Made by a program: the position numbers and the translations under genes. This document shows positions 1-5,190 of a stretch of 5,724 nucleotides of DNA, piece by piece; within the stretch, counting starts at the first letter, position 1, and each line of letters begins with the position of its first letter. Origin of the DNA: Actinomycetota bacterium (GTDB taxonomy: Bacteria; Actinomycetota; UBA4738; HRBIN12); contig VAYX01000025.1 in assembly GCA_005885325.1 (NCBI GenBank), forward strand, positions 1-5,724. Direction: 5' to 3'. The notes under the pieces are model-generated. The model was not told the origin of the DNA and did no database searches. It worked only from the letters and a program-made list of their open reading frames with translations.

Positions 1-492
1 CGCGGCAAGGGAGCGGCGCTGAGGCGCGGCTTTCAGGAGGCTTGCGGGGAGATCGTCATCGTCCAGGATGCGGACCTCGAGTATGATCCGCGGGACTACG
101 CTCAGCTCATCGACCCGATCGACCGCGATCTCGCGGACGTGGTCTATGGGTCTCGCTTCCTCGGTGGCCCCCATCGCGTATTGCTCTACTGGCATTCGGT
201 GGCGAACAAGGTGTTGACCGGGCTGTCCAACATGCTGACGAACCTGAACCTCACGGATGTGTGGACCTGCTACAAGGCGTTTCGCCGGCCGATACTGCAG
301 AGCCTGACCCTGAAAGAGAACCGCTTCGGCTTCGAGCCGGAGGTCACGGTGAAAGTGGCCGCCCTTCGATGTCGGGTGTACGAGGTGCCCATCTCCTACC
401 AGGGACGAACCTACGAGGAGGGGAAAAAGATCGGCTGGAAGGACGCGATATGGGGGTTGTGGTGCCTCGTTCGCTATCGATTCATGAACTGA
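1..492 (+). CDS. Family-2 glycosyltransferase, DPM1/polyprenyl-phosphate sugar transferase type (5' partial)
   Basis: The reading frame is open from the first base, so the N-terminus lies outside the window; 163 residues and a TGA stop are visible. They begin RGKGAALRRGF and continue to a QDADLEYDP stretch whose D23-x-D25 is the metal/nucleotide-sugar-binding DxD motif of GT-A glycosyltransferases. The GKG-AL-GF, QDADLEYDP and YGSRF pattern is characteristic of the dolichyl-phosphate mannosyltransferase (DPM1)-like branch of family 2. Family members load a sugar from a nucleotide donor onto a polyprenyl phosphate at the cytoplasmic membrane face, for glycolipid, exopolysaccharide or glycoprotein synthesis. 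About 70-80 residues are probably missing, judged from the usual 230-240 residues. No hydrophobic C-terminal membrane domain follows, so this looks like the short soluble form. The substrate cannot be read from sequence. GC (about 59%) is clearly lower than in the following gene, so the region it belongs to may have a separate origin. The ATG at 484 is the penultimate codon, not a start. Confidence 0.93.
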   Translation, partial: RGKGAALRRGFQEACGEIVIVQDADLEYDPRDYAQLIDPIDRDLADVVYGSRFLGGPHRVLLYWHSVANKVLTGLSNMLTNLNLTDVWTCYKAFRRPILQSLTLKENRFGFEPEVTVKVAALRCRVYEVPISYQGRTYEEGKKIGWKDAIWGLWCLVRYRFMN

Positions 493-520
493 CGGTCGCC
501 CCCCTCGGCCCCGGATTGAG

Positions 521-526
521 TATTCT
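521..526 (+). promoter_or_regulatory. Possible -10 element for a leaderless chrA transcript
   Basis: TATTCT matches four of six bases of the sigma-70 -10 consensus and ends 7 bases before the GTG start at 534. A start site at the usual distance would fall at or next to that GTG, giving a leaderless mRNA, which agrees with the lack of a Shine-Dalgarno sequence. No convincing -35 box is seen at 16-18 bp; the nearest TTGACA-like hexamer, CTGACG at 489-494, is too far away. This is a weak call from one short motif. Confidence 0.2.
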
Positions 527-533
527 GTAGCGC

Positions 534-1721
534 GTGGCGACCCCCCGCGCCCTGGAGATTCTGCGCGTCGCGACGCGCCTGGGGCTGACCTCCTTTGGCG
601 GGCCTGTGGCGCACCTCGGCTACTTCCGCGAGGAGTACGTGGTCCGACGCCGCTGGCTCGACGAGGCCACGTACGCCGATCTCGTGGCGCTCTGCCAGTT
701 TCTTCCCGGCCCGGCCAGCAGCCAGGTCGGCATCGCCATCGGCATCACGCGCGGCGGCCTGCTCGGGGGTGTCGCGGCGTGGCTCGGGTTCACGCTCCCG
801 TCGGCGATCGCGCTCGTCCTGTTCGCGTACGGCGTGCGGGGGCTCGGGGCCGCCGACGCCGGCTGGCTGCACGGGCTCAAGGTGGCGGCGGTGGAGGTGG
901 TAGCGCTGGCCGTGTGGGGCATGGCGCGATCGCTCGCGCCGGATCGGGCGCGGGCCACGATCGCAATCGTGTGCGCCTTCTGCGCGCTCCTGTGGCCGAC
1001 CGGCGTGGGGCAGGTCCTCATCATCGCGGCCGCCGCCCTCGTAGGCTTGTGGCTCCTGCCCGGGAGCGCGGCGGCCCCGGCGACCGAGAGGCCGGTGCCG
1101 GTGAGCCGGGCGCTCGGCGCATGCATGCTCCTGGTGTTCTTCGGCCTCCTGATCGCGCTGCCCATCGCCCGTCAAATCGTCGGCCTCCAGGCGCTCGCGG
1201 TCTTCGACAGCTTCTTTCGCGCCGGGTCGCTGGTGTTCGGCGGAGGCCACGTCGTCCTGCCGCTGCTCCAGGCCGAGGTCGTTCCGCCCGGCTGGGTGAC
1301 CGGCGAAGAGTTCGTCGCTGGCTACGGCGCGGCCCAGGCGGTGCCCGGCCCGCTCTTCACCTTCGCGGCCTATCTGGGCGCCGTCATGGGACCGCGGCCC
1401 AACGGTCTCGCCGGTGCCGTCATCGCGCTGGTGGCGATCTTCCTGCCGTCCTTCTTGATGATCGTGGGCGCCCTGCCCTTCTGGGACGCGCTTCGCGGCC
1501 GATCGAGCTTTCAGGCCGCGCTCCGCGGGATCAACGCCGCGGTGGTGGGACTGCTGCTCGCCGCGCTCTATCAGCCCGTGTGGACGAGCGCGATCCGCGG
1601 GCCGGCCGACGTGGGCCTCGCCCTGGCGGCCTTCGGCCTGCTCGCGTTCTGGAAGGCGCCGCCGTGGCTGGTCGTCGTGCTCGCCGCGGCCGCCGGCGCG
1701 CTCTTCGCCCTTGCCGGGTAA
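534..1721 (+). CDS. chrA: Chromate transporter, full-length two-domain CHR family
   Basis: This 395-residue integral membrane protein belongs to the CHR family, whose studied members export chromate from the cytoplasm and give chromate resistance. The long-chain architecture is visible as an internal duplication. The N-terminal half (about residues 8-175) has FGGP at 21-24 and QFLPGP at 55-60. The C-terminal half (about 196-393) repeats these as FGGGH at 235-239 and QAVPGP at 268-273. A polar Pro/Thr/Glu-containing linker lies near 176-192. Many hydrophobic stretches rich in Ala, Leu, Val and Gly indicate multiple membrane segments. The start is well bounded: an in-frame TAG at 528-530 leaves GTG 534 as the first possible start, and the family signature begins about 10 residues later. 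No Shine-Dalgarno sequence precedes it. No chrB or other chromate-resistance regulator is seen nearby, so chromate may not be its main physiological substrate; some CHR proteins have unknown anion substrates. Confidence 0.95.
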   Translation: MATPRALEILRVATRLGLTSFGGPVAHLGYFREEYVVRRRWLDEATYADLVALCQFLPGPASSQVGIAIGITRGGLLGGVAAWLGFTLPSAIALVLFAYGVRGLGAADAGWLHGLKVAAVEVVALAVWGMARSLAPDRARATIAIVCAFCALLWPTGVGQVLIIAAAALVGLWLLPGSAAAPATERPVPVSRALGACMLLVFFGLLIALPIARQIVGLQALAVFDSFFRAGSLVFGGGHVVLPLLQAEVVPPGWVTGEEFVAGYGAAQAVPGPLFTFAAYLGAVMGPRPNGLAGAVIALVAIFLPSFLMIVGALPFWDALRGRSSFQAALRGINAAVVGLLLAALYQPVWTSAIRGPADVGLALAAFGLLAFWKAPPWLVVVLAAAAGALFALAG

Positions 1722-1735
1722 CGCGCACACGTGAT

Positions 1736-1747
1736 CCCCTTCGGGGG
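1736..1747 (+). other. C(UUCG)G tetraloop hairpin in the chrA-phosphatase gap
   Basis: CCCC-TTCG-GGGG forms a four-pair stem with the unusually stable UUCG tetraloop. A six-pair alternative with a UUC loop spans 1734-1748 if one T-G pair is allowed. It lies 14 bases after the chrA stop and 3 bases before the GGAG (1751-1754) that probably serves the next gene. No T-run follows, so it is not a standard intrinsic terminator. It could be an mRNA end stabiliser or a modulator of translation, or may be chance in GC-rich DNA. Confidence 0.35.
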
Positions 1748-1764
1748 TACGGAGACCAAAGGAC

Positions 1765-2385
1765 ATGGCGATCGGCGTTCGGCTTGTCGTCGCTCTGGTT
1801 CTCGCACTCGTCGCCGGCTCGGCGTGGGGACAGTCGTCCCCGACGGTCGGCGCGATCCTGACGCTGCTTCGCGCCGGCGGCTACGTCATCGTGGTCCGCC
1901 ACGGCGCCACGCACGCCGATCAGGCCGACACCGATCCCCTGAACCTCGACAACGTCGCAAAGCAACGCCAGCTGAACGACAAGGGTCGCGCCGACGCGGA
2001 GGCCGTCGGCAACGCGTTCAAGGCCGCCGGCGTTCCGATCGGCAAGTCCATCTCCAGCCGCTTCTATCGGGCGGTGGAGACGGCGCGATTGATCGGCGGC
2101 AAGGAGCCGGAGCCCACGCTCGAGGTGAGCGAAGGCGGACTGGTGGTGAGCCCGAACGAGAACAATCGCCGCGCCCAGGCGTTCCGCGCGATCGTCGCGG
2201 CGCCGCCCGCGGCCGGCACGAACACGCTCGTCGTCAGCCACAAGCCGAACATCCTCGACGCGTTCGGCAAGGACTGGTTCGAGATCCGGGAGGGCGAGGC
2301 GGCGATCTTCAGGCCCGACGGGAAGGGGTCGTACACACTGATCGCGCGCGTGCCGATCGATCAGTGGGCGACGGTGAAGAAGTAG
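1765..2385 (+). CDS. Exported histidine phosphatase (phosphoglycerate mutase-like superfamily)
   Basis: The 206-residue product opens with a signal-peptide-like segment: Arg6, a hydrophobic core at about residues 7-19, and a plausible signal peptidase I site after AWG (A20, G22; mature end QSSP). The mature domain carries the branch-1/2 histidine phosphatase signature. R45-H46-G47 contains the histidine that becomes phosphorylated, the SSRFYRAVETA stretch (about 97-107) carries the second phosphate-binding arginine, and the distal catalytic histidine H159 is in VVSHKPN. Members remove phosphate from small molecules or proteins through a phosphohistidine intermediate; the substrate cannot be predicted here. 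The short length resembles SixA-like or minimal phosphatases rather than glycolytic mutases, and a signal peptide argues against a glycolytic role. ATG 1765 is chosen because the signal peptide begins there and GGAG lies 10 bases upstream at 1751-1754. It lies 43 bp after chrA on the same strand, so co-transcription is possible. Confidence 0.88.
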   Translation: MAIGVRLVVALVLALVAGSAWGQSSPTVGAILTLLRAGGYVIVVRHGATHADQADTDPLNLDNVAKQRQLNDKGRADAEAVGNAFKAAGVPIGKSISSRFYRAVETARLIGGKEPEPTLEVSEGGLVVSPNENNRRAQAFRAIVAAPPAAGTNTLVVSHKPNILDAFGKDWFEIREGEAAIFRPDGKGSYTLIARVPIDQWATVKK

Positions 2386-2398
2386 CTTCCCGCGCTAC
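2382..2398. other. Inverted repeat spanning two convergent stop codons
   Basis: GTAGC (2382-2386) and GCTAC (2394-2398) are perfect 5-bp arms around a 7-base loop. They contain the phosphatase stop TAG (2383-2385) and the regulator stop (CTA at 2395-2397 on the plus strand). In RNA from either strand this can fold into a short hairpin at the end of the message. No T-run follows on either side, so it is at best a weak bidirectional terminator. Part of the symmetry is automatic, because both genes use TAG. Confidence 0.3.
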
Positions 2399-3291
2399 GC
2401 GAGCGAGCGCCGCAGGCCGTCGACAATCGCCAGGAACGCGTCGAGCACCGGCGTGCGCGGCTTGTCGCGCCGGAGCACGATGCCGATCTGGCGGAACAGA
2501 GGCGGGTCGAGCTTCGCCGCCGTGAGCCGCCGCGCCCGCACGTCGGCCTTGGCGGCGAACCACGAGGTGATCGACAGCCCGAGCCCCGACTCGACGAGCT
2601 TCTTGATCGCCTCGGTGTTGCCGAGCTCCATCGGCAGGGCGGGCGCCGCGCCCCCGCGCTGAAACCAGGCGTCGATCACGCGCCGCAGCGTCGCCCCTTG
2701 CTCGAACAGGATCAGCGGCTCGCCGGCGAGCTCGGCCGCCTTCACGCGCCGGCCCCGCGGCCAGCGCCGGCCGGGCGGGGCGATCGCGACGAGCTCGTCG
2801 CGATGGAGCGCGGTCACCGAGAGCTCGCGCTCGCGGACCGGCAGGCTCACGATGCCGACGTCCAGCTCGTTCGCCACCACCGCCCGGGCAATCTCCGGCG
2901 CGTTGCCGGTGACCACGACGAGCTCCGTGCGCGGATAGCGGGCCCGGAACCGGCGCAGCGCCGGCGGCAGCAGGTAGATGCTGAACGAGGCGCTCGTGCC
3001 GAGCCGGATCCGGCCGGCCACGACGCCCCGAAGCTCCTGGATGAGCTCGAGGCCGCGGTCGAGCTCCTGCATGGCGCGACCGGCGTGGGCCAGCAGCAGC
3101 TCGCCGGCCTTGGTCGTGTACGTCCGCTTGCCGACCCGCTCCAGCAGCGGCAGTCCGAGCTCGCGTTCGAGCTGCCGCACCTGCATGCTCACGGCCGGCT
3201 GGGTGAGCCGCAGCTCCCGCGCCGCCCGCGAGAAGCTGCCGTGCCGGGCCACCGACCGAAGCGTGTGGAGGTGCGCGAGCTGCACGTTCAT
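2395..3291 (-). CDS. LysR-type transcriptional regulator
   Basis: The 298-residue protein has the usual length and layout of a LysR regulator. An N-terminal winged helix-turn-helix occupies about residues 4-64, with the family pattern LHTLRSVARHGSFSRAA, then LTQPAVSMQVRQLE, LGLPLLER and TKAGE. A linker helix (about 65-90) leads to a periplasmic-binding-protein-like effector domain from about 93 (GRIRLGTSASF) to 290. The domain wording resembles the CbbR/CysL-like branch, but the ligand is not identifiable. ATG 3291 is chosen because the domain signature starts a few residues later. The frame stays open upstream to 3645, but that part is not LysR-like and overlaps the neighbouring GNAT gene. 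No Shine-Dalgarno sequence precedes ATG 3291, and the candidate promoter would start transcription within a few bases, so a leaderless message is plausible. Divergent orientation to the GNAT-aminotransferase pair is the classic LysR arrangement and suggests that pair as its target. Confidence 0.93.
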   Translation of the reverse strand: MNVQLAHLHTLRSVARHGSFSRAARELRLTQPAVSMQVRQLERELGLPLLERVGKRTYTTKAGELLLAHAGRAMQELDRGLELIQELRGVVAGRIRLGTSASFSIYLLPPALRRFRARYPRTELVVVTGNAPEIARAVVANELDVGIVSLPVRERELSVTALHRDELVAIAPPGRRWPRGRRVKAAELAGEPLILFEQGATLRRVIDAWFQRGGAAPALPMELGNTEAIKKLVESGLGLSITSWFAAKADVRARRLTAAKLDPPLFRQIGIVLRRDKPRTPVLDAFLAIVDGLRRSLA

Positions 3292-3299
3292 GAAGTCAA

Positions 3300-3328
3300 A
3301 AACTATCTGATCGTAACGATCATGACAA
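3300..3328 (-). promoter_or_regulatory. Candidate sigma-70 promoter of the LysR gene
   Basis: Read on the minus strand, TTGTCA (plus positions 3323-3328) matches five of six -35 bases. A spacer of exactly 17 bp follows, then TAGTTT (3300-3305), which matches only three of six -10 bases. The expected start site falls near 3293, two or three bases before the ATG at 3291. The surrounding DNA is AT-rich (about 34% GC over 3291-3360), as expected of a promoter in a GC-rich genome. The weak -10 match keeps the confidence low. Confidence 0.4.
3308..3322. promoter_or_regulatory. Perfect 15-bp dyad, candidate operator
   Basis: TGATCGT-A-ACGATCA has two perfect 7-bp arms around one central base. It fills 15 of the 17 spacer bases between the candidate -35 and -10 boxes of the LysR gene and directly abuts the -35 box. 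A protein bound here would block that promoter, fitting the negative autoregulation common for LysR regulators. A further TGATCG half-site lies at 3342-3347. The dyad itself does not follow the LysR T-N11-A rule, so another regulator is possible. Confidence 0.5.
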
Positions 3329-3333
3329 TTGAT
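3319..3333. promoter_or_regulatory. LysR-type T-N11-A box
   Basis: ATCA (3319-3322), seven bases, then TGAT (3330-3333) form an interrupted dyad in which T3320 and A3332 give the T-N11-A spacing typical of LysR binding sites. It shares four bases with the 15-bp dyad and covers the candidate -35 box of the LysR gene. Position between the divergent genes, dyad and spacing all fit an autoregulatory and activating LysR site. Short motifs of this kind also arise by chance in AT-rich DNA. Confidence 0.4.
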
Positions 3334-3380
3334 TTTACTGATGATCGCATTTACCGGATTATTCGTCCCGTGGACATGAA

Positions 3381-3394
3381 CCACTACGTCGTGG
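3381..3394. promoter_or_regulatory. Imperfect 14-bp palindrome upstream of the GNAT gene
   Basis: CCAC-T-ACGT-C-GTGG is a palindrome with six of seven positions paired. It lies 27 bases before the GTG start at 3422 and could be an operator for the plus-strand gene pair or part of its leader. I could not place a convincing plus-strand promoter in this region. Confidence 0.22.
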
Positions 3395-3421
3395 AGATCA
3401 TCGCGCGGGAGCGCCTGGACT

Positions 3422-4000
3422 GTGCACGGGCGCACGCCGCGCGCCGGAGGCTTCTTCGCGGCCCTCAGGCCGCGCTCGCACCCGCCGGCGCCTAGCGTCC
3501 CCGCCCTCGAGATCCGCGACGCGTGCGAGGCGGATCTCGCGCAGATCGCCGCGATCTGGGACCACGAGGTCCTCGGCTCCGACGCGACGACCGACACCGA
3601 GCCCAGGAACCCGGCCGCCCAGCGCGACTGGCTGGCCCGCCACACCGAGATCTATCCAGTCATCGTCGCGGTGACGGGTCACGATCTGGTGGCCTACGGG
3701 TCTCTCTCGCCGTACCAGCCCAAGCCCGCGTTCGCCCGGACGGTCGAGGACTCCGTTTACGTCAGGCGGGACCGGCGCGGCGCCGGGCTCGGGACGATGA
3801 TCCTCGGCGAGCTGGTGCGGCGCGCCGGGGCGCTCGGCCACCGTTCGATCCTGGCGCGCATCACGGCGAAGAACACCGCGTCGCTCCGCCTGCACGCGCG
3901 CCATGGCTTTCGGCCCATCGGCCTCGAGCGGGAGTCGGCGTTCAAGCTCGGCCGCTGGCACGACGTCACCATCATGCAGCGTCACCTCGACGCGATCTGA
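3422..4000 (+). CDS. GNAT-family amino-acid N-acetyltransferase, phosphinothricin acetyltransferase (PAT/MnaT)-like
   Basis: The 192-residue product carries a GNAT domain from about residue 30 (LEIRDACEADLAQIAAIW). The acetyl-CoA pyrophosphate loop is R118-R-G-A-G-L-G124. TVEDSVYV (107-114) holds Glu109 at the position that by pattern matches the catalytic Glu of PAT enzymes. The region NTASLRLHARHGF (151-163) and the closing GRWHDVTIMQ (177-186) are typical of the PAT/MnaT branch. Those enzymes move acetyl from acetyl-CoA to the alpha-amino group of amino acids or analogues such as phosphinothricin or methionine sulfoximine; the substrate here is unknown. GTG 3422 is the only standard start between the in-frame TGA at 3377-3379 and the domain, with GGGAG (3407-3411) 10 bases upstream. 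It implies an Arg/Pro-rich extension of about 28 residues. The aminotransferase gene follows after 16 bp, and the divergent LysR gene is a likely regulator. Confidence 0.88.
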   Translation: MHGRTPRAGGFFAALRPRSHPPAPSVPALEIRDACEADLAQIAAIWDHEVLGSDATTDTEPRNPAAQRDWLARHTEIYPVIVAVTGHDLVAYGSLSPYQPKPAFARTVEDSVYVRRDRRGAGLGTMILGELVRRAGALGHRSILARITAKNTASLRLHARHGFRPIGLERESAFKLGRWHDVTIMQRHLDAI

Positions 4001-4003
4001 GGG

Positions 4004-4009
4004 AAGGAG
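4004..4009 (+). promoter_or_regulatory. Strong Shine-Dalgarno site of the aminotransferase gene
   Basis: AAGGAG lies 7 bases before ATG 4017, immediately after the GNAT stop codon at 3998-4000. It decides the start in favour of 4017 over the upstream in-frame ATG at 3903, which lies inside the GNAT gene. It is the clearest ribosome binding site in the window. Confidence 0.85.
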
Positions 4010-4016
4010 CATCACG

Positions 4017-5177
4017 ATGATCGGACAATTCGACCATCTCATGAAGATCACCGACCGGCCTTGCGCCGTCATGGTCAGGGGGGCGGGATCGTGGATCTGG
4101 GACCGGGATGGCAGGCGCTATCTCGACTTCGTCCAGGGCTGGGCCGTGAACTCTCTGGGCCACTCGCCCCGCGTCGTGCTGGACGCCCTGGTGGCGCAGG
4201 GCGAGCAGCTGATCAACTGCAGTCCCGCGTACTACAACGAGCCCATGGGCCGGCTCGCAGCGCTGCTCGCCGGGACATCGGGGCTCGATCAGGTGTTCCT
4301 CTGCAACAGCGGCGCGGAGGCGAACGAGGGCGCGATCAAGCTCGCGCGCAAGTGGGGCGCCCGCCATCGCGCCGGCGCCCACGAGATCGTCACCATGCAC
4401 GGCGGATTTCACGGCCGCACCCTCGCCACCATGGCCGCCTCGGGCAAGGCCGGCTGGGACGCGCTCTTCCCGCCCGTCGTGCCCGGCTTCCGGAAGGTTC
4501 CGCTCGGCAATATCGGCGCCGTCGCCGATGCGATCACGCCCCGCACCGTCGCGGTCATGCTGGAGCCGATCCAGGGCGAGGCCGGCGTCTTCGAGGCCGG
4601 CGACGACCATCTGCGGGCCCTGCGCGCCCTGACGGCGGAGCGCGGGATCCTCCTGATCGTCGACGAGATCCAGACGGGTATCGGACGCACCGGCCGTTTC
4701 TTCGGCTACCAGCACGCCGGCATCGAGCCCGACATCGTCACGGTCGGCAAGGGACTCGGCGGCGGCGTCCCGCTCGCCGCGCTCGTGGCGGCGGAGCGCG
4801 TGTGCTGCTTCGAGCCGGGCGACCAGGGCGGCACCTTCAACGGTAATCCGCTGATGGCCGGCGTCGGCTGCGCGGTCGTCGAGACGGTCAGGCAACCGTC
4901 GTTTCTCCAGGCAGTCGTCGCGAGGGGCGCCTATCTGACCGATCGGCTCCGGACGCTCGCCGAGCAGCTCGGCCACGGCGAAGTCCGCGGTCGTGGTCTG
5001 CTCCAGGCGCTCGAGCTCCGGGGAATGGACGCGAAGAAGGTCTCGGCGACCGCGCTCGACCACGGCCTGCTCGTCAACGCGCCGCGTCCGGACACGCTCC
5101 GGTTCATGCCGGCCCTGACCGTGACCCGGGAGGAGATCGACGAGATGATCGCGCGACTGCGGGCGAGCCTCGACTGA
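4017..5177 (+). CDS. argD: Class-III PLP aminotransferase, acetylornithine aminotransferase type
   Basis: The 386-residue protein is full length for ArgD-type fold-type-I enzymes. These swap amino and keto groups between N2-acetylornithine and 2-oxoglutarate in arginine synthesis, and sometimes act on succinyl-diaminopimelate or similar omega-amino acids. In order: YLDFVQGWAVNSLGH (35-49), the phosphate-binding SGAEAN (98-103), FHGRT (131-135), EPIQGEAGV (183-191), IVDEIQTGIGRTG (214-226) with Asp216 contacting the pyridine nitrogen, and VGKGLGGG (243-250) with Lys245 as the Schiff-base lysine. GGTFNGNPL (271-279) supplies the phosphate-contacting Thr273 from the partner subunit, and LRFMPAL with Arg362 is the likely carboxylate-binding arginine. 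The whole, including the closing NAPRPDTLRFMPALTVTREEID-like stretch (354-374), reads like ArgD of beta-proteobacterial type. Ala189 replaces the more usual Gly of QGEGG. No other arginine gene is present. Location behind a GNAT gene suggests it may act on an acetylated or otherwise unusual amino acid instead. Confidence 0.9.
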   Translation: MIGQFDHLMKITDRPCAVMVRGAGSWIWDRDGRRYLDFVQGWAVNSLGHSPRVVLDALVAQGEQLINCSPAYYNEPMGRLAALLAGTSGLDQVFLCNSGAEANEGAIKLARKWGARHRAGAHEIVTMHGGFHGRTLATMAASGKAGWDALFPPVVPGFRKVPLGNIGAVADAITPRTVAVMLEPIQGEAGVFEAGDDHLRALRALTAERGILLIVDEIQTGIGRTGRFFGYQHAGIEPDIVTVGKGLGGGVPLAALVAAERVCCFEPGDQGGTFNGNPLMAGVGCAVVETVRQPSFLQAVVARGAYLTDRLRTLAEQLGHGEVRGRGLLQALELRGMDAKKVSATALDHGLLVNAPRPDTLRFMPALTVTREEIDEMIARLRASLD

Positions 5178-5190
5178 GCGCTCAGCGCTC
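5174..5190. other. Overlapping palindrome and hairpin at the aminotransferase/ligD convergent junction
   Basis: CTGAGCGCTCAG (5174-5185) is a perfect 12-bp palindrome containing both stop codons (TGA 5175-5177 and the minus-strand stop at 5182-5184). Overlapping it, GAGCGC (5176-5181), loop TCA, GCGCTC (5185-5190) forms a perfect six-pair hairpin with a three-base loop. Neither side is followed by a T-run, so it lacks the second half of an intrinsic terminator. It may still pause polymerase or protect the 3' ends of both messages. Confidence 0.4.

Noticed and set aside
1736..1747. Intrinsic terminator after chrA
   Set aside because: The hairpin is not followed by a T-run; the next bases are TACGGAGACC.
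474..1766. A 430-codon open frame on the minus strand opposite chrA
   Set aside because: It is rich in Arg, Glu, Gly, His and Asp with no recognisable domain, and it exactly shadows a clear membrane-protein gene. Long antisense frames are expected in DNA of this GC content.
534..2385. A dedicated chromate-resistance operon
   Set aside because: Only the transporter is present. No chrB, chrC, chrF or reductase gene is seen, and the following phosphatase has no known link to chromate.
2698..3495. A 265-codon plus-strand frame crossing the LysR gene and the control region
   Set aside because: It is antisense to a clear LysR gene, has no domain and runs through the promoter region; it is a shadow frame.
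3292..3645. Extension of the LysR protein upstream of ATG 3291 by about 118 codons
   Set aside because: The extra residues do not resemble a LysR N-terminus, overlap the GNAT gene on the other strand and would bury the operator-like control region inside a coding sequence.
3903..4016. Earlier start of the aminotransferase at ATG 3903
   Set aside because: It would overlap the GNAT gene by about 98 bases and add non-homologous residues, while ATG 4017 has an ideal Shine-Dalgarno sequence and matches the family N-terminus.
3422..5177. Ectoine synthesis (ectA-ectB-like GNAT plus class-III aminotransferase)
   Set aside because: The gene types match superficially, but the GNAT is of the PAT/MnaT branch, the aminotransferase reads as ArgD type, and no ectoine synthase gene follows; a ligD gene converges instead.
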